Assembly (NCBI GenBank): GCA_024742755.1
Contig: JANSXW010000014.1
Coordinates: 1 to 64,000 of the forward strand
Length of the DNA: 64,000 bases
Reading direction: 5' to 3'
Source of the DNA: a bacterium
GTDB taxonomy: Bacteria > Bacteroidota > Bacteroidia > Chitinophagales > Saprospiraceae
Position 1 is the stretch's first letter; each line of letters begins with the position of its first letter. Positions 9,477 to 17,393 of the stretch are shown here, in pieces. The notes under the pieces were generated by a model. The model was not told the DNA's origin. It did not search any database and saw only the letters and a program-made list of their open reading frames with translations. Made by a program: the position numbers and the translations under genes.

Positions 9477-10565
9477 ATGCCTACCGACCAACTTTACAAT
9501 TATTCCATTACGCTACTGGTTATCCTGATTACCGGAGGGACAGCGCTGTTGCTCTCCCGGCAACGTATACAAGCCTACCGGGCCAGCCGTTTGCTGACTT
9601 TATTATTGCTCTGTGTTTTGCTGCAGGCGGTTCTGCCGCTGGCCAAAGCCCCCGTTGCCCAATCGCTTATGGACGGGCTGCTCCTCGCGGTTGCCCCGCT
9701 TTTCCTGCTGCACCTGCGCAGCCTGCTTGGGGACCGGCTTAGCAAAGGGCGGGATGGTTATCACTTCGCGGCTTTTGCGGTTTGGAGCGTACTGAGCCTT
9801 TTCCCTGCCCAACCGGCTGTCCTTCCAACCTCTTGGCATGCGCTGTTTCCGGAGGTCTTTCTGCTCATCTACCTGGCAGGCAGCTACCTGTATCTGCAAA
9901 GCCGGGCCGAGCGCCTGATGCAAATTCGAAGCCGTATCCCGATGGGCAAAATTCGCTGGGCTAAAGTATCCCTGGCCCTCCTGGGGCTTTTCGCCTTATG
10001 CAGCGCGGCAGCAGATGTAAGGACCATTCAGGCGGTTGCCGATAGCAGCACGCTGTTTTTTGCCCTGGCTCAAGCCATGACCGTACTGGTGGCCCTGGGG
10101 CTTGCCGGGATTGGGCTGACCCCTGAGCGCCCGGTAATCCCGGTGGGCCTTAAGGAGGAAGCTTTTCTTCAGCTCATTGCAGACCGCAGTGACCCCGAAC
10201 CCGAGGATATCCGGGAAAATGCCACGCTTTTCAAGACGCTCGATGCCACCATGCAGTCCGAGAAGTACTTTTTTGACGATGACCTGCGCCTGAATCAGCT
10301 CGCAGACCTCATGCACCAACCGCCCCGTGCTATATCCCGGGCGATCCATCATGTCGGCGGGCAAACGTTTTTCGACTATGTCAATGGCTACCGGGCACTA
10401 AGTGCACAGGTGCTTATCGATGATCCGGAAAAGCAGCTTACCCTGGATGAGGTACACAGAGCCAGCAATATTGAATCCCGCATGGTCTTCAATAAAACCT
10501 TTAAGCGGCTGACCGGGTCGGCACCAACCGCTTACTACAAGCTCAATAACGGCACAAAGTCTTAG
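9477..10565 (+). CDS. AraC-family transcriptional regulator with membrane-embedded N-terminal sensor
   Basis: 362 residues. The N-terminal half (about 8-210) contains around six to seven hydrophobic helices. The C-terminal 110 residues form an AraC-type double helix-turn-helix domain (LNQLADLMHQPPRAISRAIH for the first helix pair, SNIESRMVFNKTFKRLTGSAP for the second). This layout is common in Bacteroidota and suggests a membrane sensor that acts directly on DNA. Targets are not evident; the divergent TPR gene is one candidate. The end interlocks with the convergent SCP2 gene (10562-10565). Confidence 0.85.
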   Translation: MPTDQLYNYSITLLVILITGGTALLLSRQRIQAYRASRLLTLLLLCVLLQAVLPLAKAPVAQSLMDGLLLAVAPLFLLHLRSLLGDRLSKGRDGYHFAAFAVWSVLSLFPAQPAVLPTSWHALFPEVFLLIYLAGSYLYLQSRAERLMQIRSRIPMGKIRWAKVSLALLGLFALCSAAADVRTIQAVADSSTLFFALAQAMTVLVALGLAGIGLTPERPVIPVGLKEEAFLQLIADRSDPEPEDIRENATLFKTLDATMQSEKYFFDDDLRLNQLADLMHQPPRAISRAIHHVGGQTFFDYVNGYRALSAQVLIDDPEKQLTLDEVHRASNIESRMVFNKTFKRLTGSAPTAYYKLNNGTKS

Positions 10566-10858
10566 GCAATCAGCGAAGGCAGCTTCATGGCCAGCCCCAT
10601 ATCGCCTTTGATTTTCACTTTGCCGGTCATCACGGCAGACATGGCGTTGATGTCCCCCTTCCGGATCCCGTCGAGCGTCTCGATGCTGGTGGTAATCACA
10701 CAATCGGCTTCCTTGTCCTCATTCGTCACCTGGGCCTGGTCGCCGGTCAGGTCAATGTGGACGATACCCTGGTCAAAGACAAATTTGATGGATTTGCCCA
10801 GGCTGGGCGCTTTGGCAGCTGTTTTGCTGAACTGTTCTGTAATGGCTTCTAGTGTCAT
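10562..10858 (-). CDS. SCP2 sterol-binding domain protein
   Basis: 98 residues from the ATG at 10858 (MTLEAITEQF). The upstream ATG at 10891 overlaps the deaminase stop by 4 bp (ATGA) and would add MNSLYCPQNQV; translational coupling makes it possible, but family members usually begin close to the MTLE position. The whole protein is one SCP2 fold with the typical DCVITTSIETLDGIRKGDIN and GKVKIKGDMGLAMKL segments, which form a hydrophobic lipid-binding tunnel. The ligand in bacteria is unknown. It is last in an operon with the deaminase and S9 peptidase. Confidence 0.87.
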   Translation of the reverse strand: MTLEAITEQFSKTAAKAPSLGKSIKFVFDQGIVHIDLTGDQAQVTNEDKEADCVITTSIETLDGIRKGDINAMSAVMTGKVKIKGDMGLAMKLPSLIA

Positions 10859-10887
10859 AACCTGATTTTGGGGGCAATATAGTGAAT

Positions 10888-11316
10888 TCATTGGTGGAAA
10901 AGTGCCACACAGTCTTCCTGCAGCACACCACCTTCCACCTTAATATCGTACCAGGCCTTTTCTGCGATCTCCCGGCAGTAGATTTTCACCTGATGGCCGT
11001 GGGCAGCGGCATCGTCAATGGTGGCGCCAAAGTAAACCCTGGAGACTCCGGCCCAAACGGCAGCCATCGCACACATAGGGCAAGGCTCACAGGTGGAAAA
11101 CAGGATACTGCCGGCAGTTGGGAAGCCCGACTTCCGTGCCTGCCGAATGGCATTGACTTCTGCATGAGCGGTTGGGTCCCCATCCGCTTTCACACTGTTG
11201 GCGACTATGACCTTTTGCCCGGTTTCCGGTTGCAGCAGCACAGCGCCGTAGGGCGTGCCCGCAGCTTTGGCTTTCCGGATAGCAGCCTGCATGTAGTAAG
11301 CCTTCAGGTCTTTCAT
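10888..11316 (-). CDS. Nucleoside/guanine deaminase, cytidine-deaminase-like zinc enzyme
   Basis: 142 residues. Zinc and catalytic motifs are HAE (His51, Glu53) and PCxxC (Cys79, Cys82) in STCEPCPMC. The size and the order of motifs fit the tRNA-adenosine/guanine deaminase family; lack of a longer tRNA-binding tail and the ending EDCVALFHQ favour a guanine- or nucleoside-deaminase role over TadA. Its ATG shares one base with the stop of the S9 peptidase (TAATG), so the two are translationally coupled. Confidence 0.88.
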   Translation of the reverse strand: MKDLKAYYMQAAIRKAKAAGTPYGAVLLQPETGQKVIVANSVKADGDPTAHAEVNAIRQARKSGFPTAGSILFSTCEPCPMCAMAAVWAGVSRVYFGATIDDAAAHGHQVKIYCREIAEKAWYDIKVEGGVLQEDCVALFHQ

Positions 11317-13238
11317 TACTTCATGTGTTTCGCCAGGAAGCCCAGCATGGCTTTGTAGAACTCAAAGCGGTTTTCTTCATTAGAGAAGCCGTGCCCCTCG
11401 TTGTACTTCACCATGTACGGCACATCAATGCCGCGCTCCCGCAGGGATTGGACAATCTGGTCCGATTCGTCAATATTTACGCGGGGGTCATTAGCGCCCT
11501 GCACCACGAAAAGCGGGGTTTTGATCTGATCGATATGGAACACCGGGGAGCCGGCATGCAGAAGGTCTTTGTCTTCTTCAGGGTGGCCCACCATTTCGTA
11601 CAGCATATCCAGGTAAGGCTTCCAGTAAGGCGGAATGGTTTCCATAAAGGTGAAGAGGTTTGAAACCCCGACATAGTCTACGGCACAGGCGTAGAGGCCC
11701 GGCGTAAAAGCAATGCCGGCCAGGGTAGCGTAGCCCCCGTAGCTTGCACCGTAAATAGCCACCCGTTTGGCGTCTGCCACACCAGAATCGATCAACCACT
11801 TTACCCCATCGGTAATATCATTTTGCATATCGTGGCCCCACTGCTTGAAGCCCTTCATCCAGAAAGCTTTGCCGTAGCCGGTGCTGCCGCGGTAGTTGGG
11901 CTGGAATACCGCATAGCCCCGGCTGGCCAGCAGTTGCACCTCCGGGTTGTACCCCCAGCTGTCGCGCACCCATGGCCCGCCATGCGGATTGATGACTACC
12001 GGCATTTTCTCGCCTTCCTTGTTTTTGGGCACCGTCAGGTAACCGTGTACATCTTCTCCGTCCCGGGTTTTGTAGGACACCGGCTTCATGGGTGCCATAT
12101 CCTCTTCGTTCAGCCACGGGCTGACCTCCGTTATTTTCCGGATGCTGTCCTGCTGCAAGTCGTAAAAGTAGTAAGCGCCCAGTGACCGGTCGCTAAAGGT
12201 ACGGATCATGTATTTGTCTTCCGCGCGGTTGCTGCTTACGGCCACCACTTCGTAGCCCGGGAGCAGGCTTTCCAGGCGCTTTTGCATTTGCCTGCGCTGC
12301 TCGTCAAAAAACTCAATCTGCCGCTTCCAGGTGGTGTACACCGCCCCAAGCAATACCTTGCGTTTTCGGGAATACAAAAGGCTTCCGGCATCTACTTCGG
12401 GGTGAGCGAAGACCGGTGGCCCCACTTCTTCTCCCTTTTCAAAATCAAAACGGATAATCTCGCTGCGGTCCCGGCCAATGTCGCTAACACAATAGACCAC
12501 GTGGCCATCATCAAAGTCAAAGAACAATGGGCTGAGGCTCTCCTTGAAATTGGTTTTTACGACTGTGCGGAAAGGCTCCTCTTCCGTGGCCCGGTACATG
12601 ATGTGCTGGTTGACGCCATTGAGGGTTTTAATGGCGATGCGCAAACGGCCGGCGTGATCGGTCATCCAACCGGTAATGGGCTCCTCCGGGTTGTCATTAG
12701 GCGCGAGGCGCTGGTAGGCTCCGGTCTGGACATTAAGCCGGTAGGGCTCAAACAGCATGGGGTTTTCCTTATTCATGCCGATAATCAGTTCATCTTCCTG
12801 GTCTTCCAGGTCGTCGATGAACTCGATTTTCACATTCTGAAAAGGCGTCAGGTCGCGGGGATTGCCCCCGTCCCGGTCTACGGCAAAGAGCTGAAAGTTC
12901 TCATCCCCGCCGCTATCCTTGACGTAGACGATGCGGTTGTTATTGGCCCAGAAAAAGCCGCCAATATCGCGTTCCGTTTCCTGGGTGATCCGCACCGGTT
13001 CGCCACCCTCTGTTGGACAGACGAAAACGTTTTGCCGACGTTCGTAGGGGCCGGCATAGGCCAGGTAGTCTCCGTTGGGGGACAGCTGAAACCCGGTTTG
13101 CTCGGGGTTGCGGAAAAAATCTTCGACCGAATATTTATAATCGCCTTCCTCCCTTCCAATCAGGCGCAGCAGGTCCTCAGCTGAGCTGGGCAATGAAGGG
13201 TTGCCCGGCAGTTCGTGTTCTTGTTCGAGGTTTGACAT
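11316..13238 (-). CDS. S9-family prolyl oligopeptidase/acylaminoacyl-peptidase
   Basis: 640 residues without a signal peptide. The N-terminal part (about 50-380) is a WD/PD40-type beta-propeller. The C-terminal alpha/beta hydrolase carries GASYGGY (Ser499), NDPRV (Asp584) and EGHGF (His616), the S9 triad. Such enzymes remove short or acylated N-terminal peptides in the cytoplasm. It is first in an operon of three genes (peptidase, deaminase, SCP2). A perfect TACCTTTG box lies 25-32 nt upstream of the ATG. Confidence 0.92.
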   Translation of the reverse strand: MSNLEQEHELPGNPSLPSSAEDLLRLIGREEGDYKYSVEDFFRNPEQTGFQLSPNGDYLAYAGPYERRQNVFVCPTEGGEPVRITQETERDIGGFFWANNNRIVYVKDSGGDENFQLFAVDRDGGNPRDLTPFQNVKIEFIDDLEDQEDELIIGMNKENPMLFEPYRLNVQTGAYQRLAPNDNPEEPITGWMTDHAGRLRIAIKTLNGVNQHIMYRATEEEPFRTVVKTNFKESLSPLFFDFDDGHVVYCVSDIGRDRSEIIRFDFEKGEEVGPPVFAHPEVDAGSLLYSRKRKVLLGAVYTTWKRQIEFFDEQRRQMQKRLESLLPGYEVVAVSSNRAEDKYMIRTFSDRSLGAYYFYDLQQDSIRKITEVSPWLNEEDMAPMKPVSYKTRDGEDVHGYLTVPKNKEGEKMPVVINPHGGPWVRDSWGYNPEVQLLASRGYAVFQPNYRGSTGYGKAFWMKGFKQWGHDMQNDITDGVKWLIDSGVADAKRVAIYGASYGGYATLAGIAFTPGLYACAVDYVGVSNLFTFMETIPPYWKPYLDMLYEMVGHPEEDKDLLHAGSPVFHIDQIKTPLFVVQGANDPRVNIDESDQIVQSLRERGIDVPYMVKYNEGHGFSNEENRFEFYKAMLGFLAKHMK

Positions 13239-13262
13239 AGGTATACAGGGGTAGATTCCTCA

Positions 13263-13270
13263 CAAAGGTA
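13263..13270 (-). promoter_or_regulatory. -7 box (TACCTTTG) of the S9 peptidase operon
   Basis: A perfect match to the Bacteroidota sigma-A consensus TAnnTTTG on the minus strand. It would place the transcript start about 18 nt before the ATG at 13238. A convincing -33 TTTG is not visible at the usual spacing. Confidence 0.5.
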
Positions 13271-13324
13271 AGAAAAGGTAGCAGAGCGCTGGAAGGCAGC
13301 AAAAAAATCTACTGAATCAGTAGG

Positions 13325-13750
13325 CTATTCCGGGTCCGGGTACTTTGCCTTCATATAAGCTACAGATTCCGCAATTAATTCCCTGAGGGCCAGGGTATCT
13401 ATATCCGAAAGGCGCCTGACGTACAGACAGGATTTGCCGGTTTTGTATTTGCCCAGCTTGTCCATTAAACTTTCATAACGACTAAAACCTGACATAATAT
13501 AGATGGAAAACTGCCGCTTGCGTGGCGAAAAACCGGTGAGGAAGGAAAAGCCCTCGTGCCCGCTATCATAGCGGTAGTGGTAACGGCCAAAGCCAATGAG
13601 GCTGCTGCCCCACATTACGGCTGCTTCGCCGGTAACTTCCTGCATGATTTTAAGCAGCTCGTAACTGTCCGCTTTTTTCTGTTCGTCATCCAACTGATTG
13701 AGGTACTCCTGTACGCTCTGATCCGTGGGCAGTGTTTTTTGTTGTGCCAT
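13325..13750 (-). CDS. DUF1801 (YdhG-like) domain protein
   Basis: 141 residues, cytoplasmic. The recognisable DUF1801 core includes EYLNQLDDEQKKADSYELL, AVMWGSSLIGFGRYHYRY and the late CLYVRRLSDIDTLALRELI segment. Proteins of this fold resemble the frataxin-like YdhG/YdeI group and have no firmly established reaction. It stands alone; the neighbours on both sides have their own promoters. Confidence 0.82.
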   Translation of the reverse strand: MAQQKTLPTDQSVQEYLNQLDDEQKKADSYELLKIMQEVTGEAAVMWGSSLIGFGRYHYRYDSGHEGFSFLTGFSPRKRQFSIYIMSGFSRYESLMDKLGKYKTGKSCLYVRRLSDIDTLALRELIAESVAYMKAKYPDPE

Positions 13751-13817
13751 ACTCAGGTGATTTCATCCAAAAAATACGGAAAAGGTTAAGAATCCCCCCT
13801 CTGAAAGCGTATAAATT

Positions 13818-13825
13818 TATTTTTG
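13818..13825 (+). promoter_or_regulatory. -7 box (TATTTTTG) upstream of the Nfu gene
   Basis: A perfect TAnnTTTG match, 65 nt before the ATG at 13890. No good -33 element is seen, so this is a moderate call. Confidence 0.4.
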
Positions 13826-13889
13826 TCAAAACCAGCCTTGGCATTATGTGTTATTGTTCGTAGAATAGGTCTAAATAAAGAAAATTACA

Positions 13890-14504
13890 ATGAGCAATCC
13901 CGTTACAAAGAGCCCTGTAATGCTATATACCGAGCAGACCCCTAACCCGGAGTCGCTCAAATTCGTCACCAACCGGATGATTTACAAAGGCACTGCCGAC
14001 TTCCGGGAAGAAGCCCTGGCGAAGGAATGGTCCCCGCTGGCTACAGAGTTGTTTGAGATGCCTTTTGTGAAAGGGGTGTACATCTGCAACAACTTTGTGA
14101 CCATCACCAAGGAGTTCAATTACGACTGGGCAGACATCATGCTTAAAGTCAAAGAATACCTCAAAGGCTACATTGGCGACGAGAAGCCCATCATCAGGGA
14201 TGGCTTTGAAGCAGCAATGGCTAAGATTGAGGAGGAGCGTGGCGCCAGCTATGACTATACCGAAAACGAGGCTGAAATTGTCAAGAAAATCAAAGATTTG
14301 ATCGATACCCACGTAAAACCTGCCGTAGAAATGGACGGCGGCAATATCGAATTCAAATCCTGGGATCAGGGTAAGGTTACGTTGGTCATGCAGGGCGCCT
14401 GCAGCGGCTGCCCTTCTTCTACGGTAACCCTGAAGCAGGGCATTGAAGGCATGCTGCAGCGGATGATCCCTGAAGTGAAGGAAGTTGTAGCAGAAATGGG
14501 CTAG
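13890..14504 (+). CDS. Nfu/NifU-type Fe-S cluster carrier
   Basis: 204 residues. The N-terminal Nfu_N domain (about 10-95; YTEQTPNPESLKFVTNRM) is followed by a C-terminal NifU domain (about 125-204) carrying the cluster-binding GACSGCPSS motif (Cys171, Cys174). It receives Fe-S clusters from the scaffold and hands them to client enzymes. It forms a single-gene unit ended by a strong terminator at 14532-14571. Confidence 0.93.
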   Translation: MSNPVTKSPVMLYTEQTPNPESLKFVTNRMIYKGTADFREEALAKEWSPLATELFEMPFVKGVYICNNFVTITKEFNYDWADIMLKVKEYLKGYIGDEKPIIRDGFEAAMAKIEEERGASYDYTENEAEIVKKIKDLIDTHVKPAVEMDGGNIEFKSWDQGKVTLVMQGACSGCPSSTVTLKQGIEGMLQRMIPEVKEVVAEMG

Positions 14505-14531
14505 TGCGTTTACAGCGAGCCCCGCTACGCC

Positions 14532-14571
14532 AAAGCGCCCCTATGGAAAGGTTTCCGTAGAGGCGCTTTTT
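14532..14571. terminator. Intrinsic terminator after the Nfu gene, probably shared
   Basis: AAAGCGCC and GGCGCTTT pair, with further pairing of CTATGGAAA with TTTCCGTAG inside, followed on the plus strand by TTTT. The A-run on the left would serve as a T-run for the convergent barrel gene ending at 14588. Confidence 0.8.
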
Positions 14572-14587
14572 ACTTTTTCTCCGTGAA

Positions 14588-15466
14588 TTACAAGGTGAAA
14601 CCTACGGATACCTGAATGTTCAGGTTTCGGTCGTCATCATCCCGGGTAGCGAACTCACTCGGGCTGTTTACCACCTGACGGGAAATGTCCCGGCTCATAT
14701 TTGTGATATCGCTAAGCCCGTAATTCAGGCGCACTCCCAAGAAAAGCCCTCGGTTGAGGTAGTAGGATAAACCGCCGACCAGACCAAGGTCTAAGGTACG
14801 GTAAAGGTTCTCATCCGAGTCCTCTTCCTGGTAGTACGCTCCAAGTGTCTGAGGGATCTCAACGGGCTGATTGTCAATATCCCGCATAAACACAGCTGTA
14901 TTTTCTTCCTGCCGGAAAGGCTTGTTAAAGTAGTTATGGTCAAGGGTCAACACAAAGGGCGTAATAATGTCCCCTTGTGCTGAAGTCCCGGCGAAACGGG
15001 TTTCTCCTGCAGCCCGGGATGCGACCAGAAACCCAAGGCTCATACCAGCACTGATTTCAAACTTATTGAAGCGGGCCACGCCCGTTATGGGAATATCAAT
15101 ATAGGAGTTGGTGACTTCCAGGGTGGTTTGCCGGTTACCGGTGGTTACAAATGACTCGCTACCGGTCGTTGGTGTGAATATCCAGTACGAATCTCCATTG
15201 TAGTTGTATACGCCCCCTTTCTGAGAATAGAGCAACTCTGCCCGCAAACTGAAAATATCTGTAAACCGAAGCGTACCCATAGCCCCCACGTGAAAGCCAT
15301 TGGAATACTCAAAAGCCTCCAGTGTGGTCCCATCTGCGCCACTCTCCAGCGGGCCATCAATCGTTGTAAAATTGAGCCCGGCCCGAAAACCACCCGAAAA
15401 CTCCTGAGCGTTCAACAGCATGGTGCTCAACAGCGCGAACACAAAAACTAAGCTAAAGCGAAGCAT
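14588..15466 (-). CDS. Outer-membrane beta-barrel protein (porin-like, PorT-type family)
   Basis: 292 residues with a signal peptide (MLRFSLVFVFALLSTMLLNAQ). The rest consists of alternating amphipathic strands (GGFRAGLNFTTIDG, SLRAELLYSQKGG, FLGVRLNYGLSDI) and ends NIQVSVGFTL, typical of the 8-10-strand barrels of Bacteroidota. The cargo or ligand is unknown. It stands alone and converges on the Nfu gene. Confidence 0.82.
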   Translation of the reverse strand: MLRFSLVFVFALLSTMLLNAQEFSGGFRAGLNFTTIDGPLESGADGTTLEAFEYSNGFHVGAMGTLRFTDIFSLRAELLYSQKGGVYNYNGDSYWIFTPTTGSESFVTTGNRQTTLEVTNSYIDIPITGVARFNKFEISAGMSLGFLVASRAAGETRFAGTSAQGDIITPFVLTLDHNYFNKPFRQEENTAVFMRDIDNQPVEIPQTLGAYYQEEDSDENLYRTLDLGLVGGLSYYLNRGLFLGVRLNYGLSDITNMSRDISRQVVNSPSEFATRDDDDRNLNIQVSVGFTL

Positions 15467-15589
15467 ATCTTTTCAATTTGATGGGCACCGTTTTGCAGCG
15501 ATTCAGGCAACCTGCCTCTATCCGCCACCGCGGCCCGCCCTAATTAACGAATCAGCTTTCCTGAACTAAATAGTTTGACAGGGAATGAC

Positions 15590-16033
15590 TTATTTTGTTC
15601 CCGTCTCTAAGACCTTTTCCAGCCATATTCGGTTGGATAGCGGAGCTGCTCTTTTTTCAACAGCTGTAATATAAAAACCATTGTTCAGCGCAAATATAAG
15701 CATCGGCTTCAGGTAGTTGCGGGTTTTAAAGCGGATATGCCGGTACCCGTGCGCTTTTGCCCAGTTTTCCTGCTCCCGGGCCAGTGCCTGAGCCACACCC
15801 TGCCGCCGATACGCAGGCCGCACACCGCCCATCCACGAATAAAAAGCGCCGTCGCGCTCATAACCGGCTTTGAAGCCAGCCATATTTCCGTCTGACTCTG
15901 CCAGCAGCAGCAAGTGGGGCACGCCAGACAGCCGCTGCTCGTATTCAGCGGCCGGATAAGAGTCTTTTAATTCCGGAATTTGCCTTGAACAGGCTACCGC
16001 TTCTTCAACCGTGCAGCTTCTGATTTGCAGCAT
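15590..16033 (-). CDS. GNAT-family N-acetyltransferase
   Basis: 147 residues from the ATG at 16033 (MLQIRSCTVEEAVA), which overlaps the stop of the exonuclease gene by one base (TAATG); a longer reading from 16102 would lie inside that gene. The acetyl-CoA-binding motif A is visible as VRPAYRRQGVAQALAREQENWA, then the HIRFKTRNYLKPML strand. The substrate is unknown. It is coupled to exonuclease III, though no functional link is implied. Confidence 0.85.
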   Translation of the reverse strand: MLQIRSCTVEEAVACSRQIPELKDSYPAAEYEQRLSGVPHLLLLAESDGNMAGFKAGYERDGAFYSWMGGVRPAYRRQGVAQALAREQENWAKAHGYRHIRFKTRNYLKPMLIFALNNGFYITAVEKRAAPLSNRIWLEKVLETGTK

Positions 16034-16815
16034 TACTGTATATTGTACGTCGCTACTACAGGGCAGTGGTCGGAGTGCACGGCATCCGTCATTTGATAGC
16101 AAGCCTCAAGTTTGGGAGCGAAAGCCTTGCTTACGGAATGATAGTCGAGCCGCCAGCCTTTGTTATTGGCGCGGGCGTTAGCGCGGTAGGTCCACCAGCT
16201 GTATTCTTCTTTATCGGGGTTCAGGTGGCGGAATGCATCTACAAAACCACTCTCAAACCATTGATCCATCCAGGCCCGCTCCTCAGGCAGGAAGCCGGAA
16301 GTCTTTTTGTTCCGTACCGGGTCGTGGATATCCATTTCACGGTGCGCAATATTGTAATCTCCCACGATGACCAGGTTGGGCCGCTCTTTACGCAGCTCCT
16401 GCACCCACTTAAAAAAATCATCGAGGAACTCCATTTTGAAAGCCTGACGGACATCCCCGGTGGTGCCCGAAGGGAAATAGCAGTTCAGCAAGGTCAGCTC
16501 GCCAAAGTCGGTCCGTAATATCCGGCCTTCGGCGTCGTACTTTTCGATTCCACACCCCTCGGATACCAAATCAGCCGGGCGCCGGGACAGCGTTGCTACC
16601 CCGCTGTACCCTTTTTTTTCGGCTGAGTGCCAGTAGGCATGGCTAAAACCATTTTCCCGGAGCTCGGCTTCTTCCTTTTTCACCTGATCAGGCTGCGCCT
16701 TGGTCTCCTGCAGGCAAAGTACCTCAACCGGGTGTTCAGCAAACCAGCCGGCCATGCCTTTGCGCATCGCCGCTCTGATACCATTTACATTATAGGAAGC
16801 AATTGTTAAAGACAT
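16033..16815 (-). CDS. xth: Exodeoxyribonuclease III
   Basis: 260 residues, the standard length. Motifs of the AP-endonuclease/exonuclease III family are in order: ASYNVNGIRA (about 6-15), LCLQETKAQ with the metal-binding Glu, VGDYNIAHREMD, WWTYR, and the final SDHCPV with the catalytic Asp-His. The enzyme cleaves abasic sites and removes 3' blocks in base excision repair. A perfect TATATTTG box is 17-24 nt upstream of the start. Confidence 0.96.
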   Translation of the reverse strand: MSLTIASYNVNGIRAAMRKGMAGWFAEHPVEVLCLQETKAQPDQVKKEEAELRENGFSHAYWHSAEKKGYSGVATLSRRPADLVSEGCGIEKYDAEGRILRTDFGELTLLNCYFPSGTTGDVRQAFKMEFLDDFFKWVQELRKERPNLVIVGDYNIAHREMDIHDPVRNKKTSGFLPEERAWMDQWFESGFVDAFRHLNPDKEEYSWWTYRANARANNKGWRLDYHSVSKAFAPKLEACYQMTDAVHSDHCPVVATYNIQ

Positions 16816-16831
16816 ATTGGATCATTTAGCG

Positions 16832-16839
16832 CAAATATA
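16832..16839 (-). promoter_or_regulatory. -7 box (TATATTTG) of the xth-GNAT operon
   Basis: A perfect TAnnTTTG match on the minus strand; the transcript would start about 10 nt before the ATG at 16815. The -33 element is not clear. Confidence 0.5.
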
Positions 16840-17099
16840 AAAATTGGCACTGTTTTTGGTCTTTTTTAACCCCACTCGATCTGTTTTTCCCTCTCCTCAA
16901 CAACATCCCCACACTTTTTTTAATTTTTTTTCTCGATTTACGCATAACAAAACAAGGTCAAAAAACACAAAAAGCAACATAACAAAACACTACAAAAAAC
17001 TGACAATCAATTATTTGAATAAAGTATTGACACCCTATAAACCACAGTAACCATACAGAATGTACTTACAATGCAGGCAGTTATGTAGCACCTTTGTAT

Positions 17100-17310
17100 T
17101 GTCAGCAGGGAAGAACAGATACAGAGGACGATTGGAAAAGAAGCTGACGAACCCTGTCACAAGCGGCAGGAAAAAGGTTGAATCCCACGAATGCAATTAT
17201 AATCTCATGAAGATTTTGAGACATCAAAGGATGTTTCAATTTGGTATGTAGATAGCCTCTCAAAGCTCTTTTGGAAACCGGTCCCTCACAGGACCGGTTT
17301 TTCTTTTTCT
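17100..17310 (+). ncRNA. Candidate small RNA in a gene-free stretch (16816-17393)
   Basis: This stretch of about 580 bp has no convincing gene. A plus-strand terminator at 17275-17310 has no plus-strand coding sequence in front of it. A CACCTTTG sequence (17089-17096, one base off the -7 consensus) would start a transcript near 17103. Inside are possible helices GTCAGC (17101-17106) with GCTGAC (17143-17148), or alternatively CAGGG (17106-17110) with CCCTG (17152-17156). A 63-codon reading at 17060-17251 has no protein-like features. The first 230 bp of the gap are A/T-rich and otherwise blank. Confidence 0.35.
17275..17310 (+). terminator. Strong orphan intrinsic terminator
   Basis: Perfect 10-bp stem AAACCGGTCC / GGACCGGTTT with a 6-nt loop, followed by TTCTTTTTCT. 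The T-rich tail is only on the plus side, so it ends a plus-strand transcript. Confidence 0.75.
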
Positions 17311-17393
17311 CCTACATTCTACGTGCTTTCCCTACTTAGGTTGCACGTCGCCTTAACAAATTTCACTTTTCCTTTATATTTATTTTTTTCAGG

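Noticed and set aside
17060-17251. 63-codon frame in the gene-free stretch
   Set aside because: No signal, domain or helical pattern; it lies over a likely RNA unit with its own terminator.
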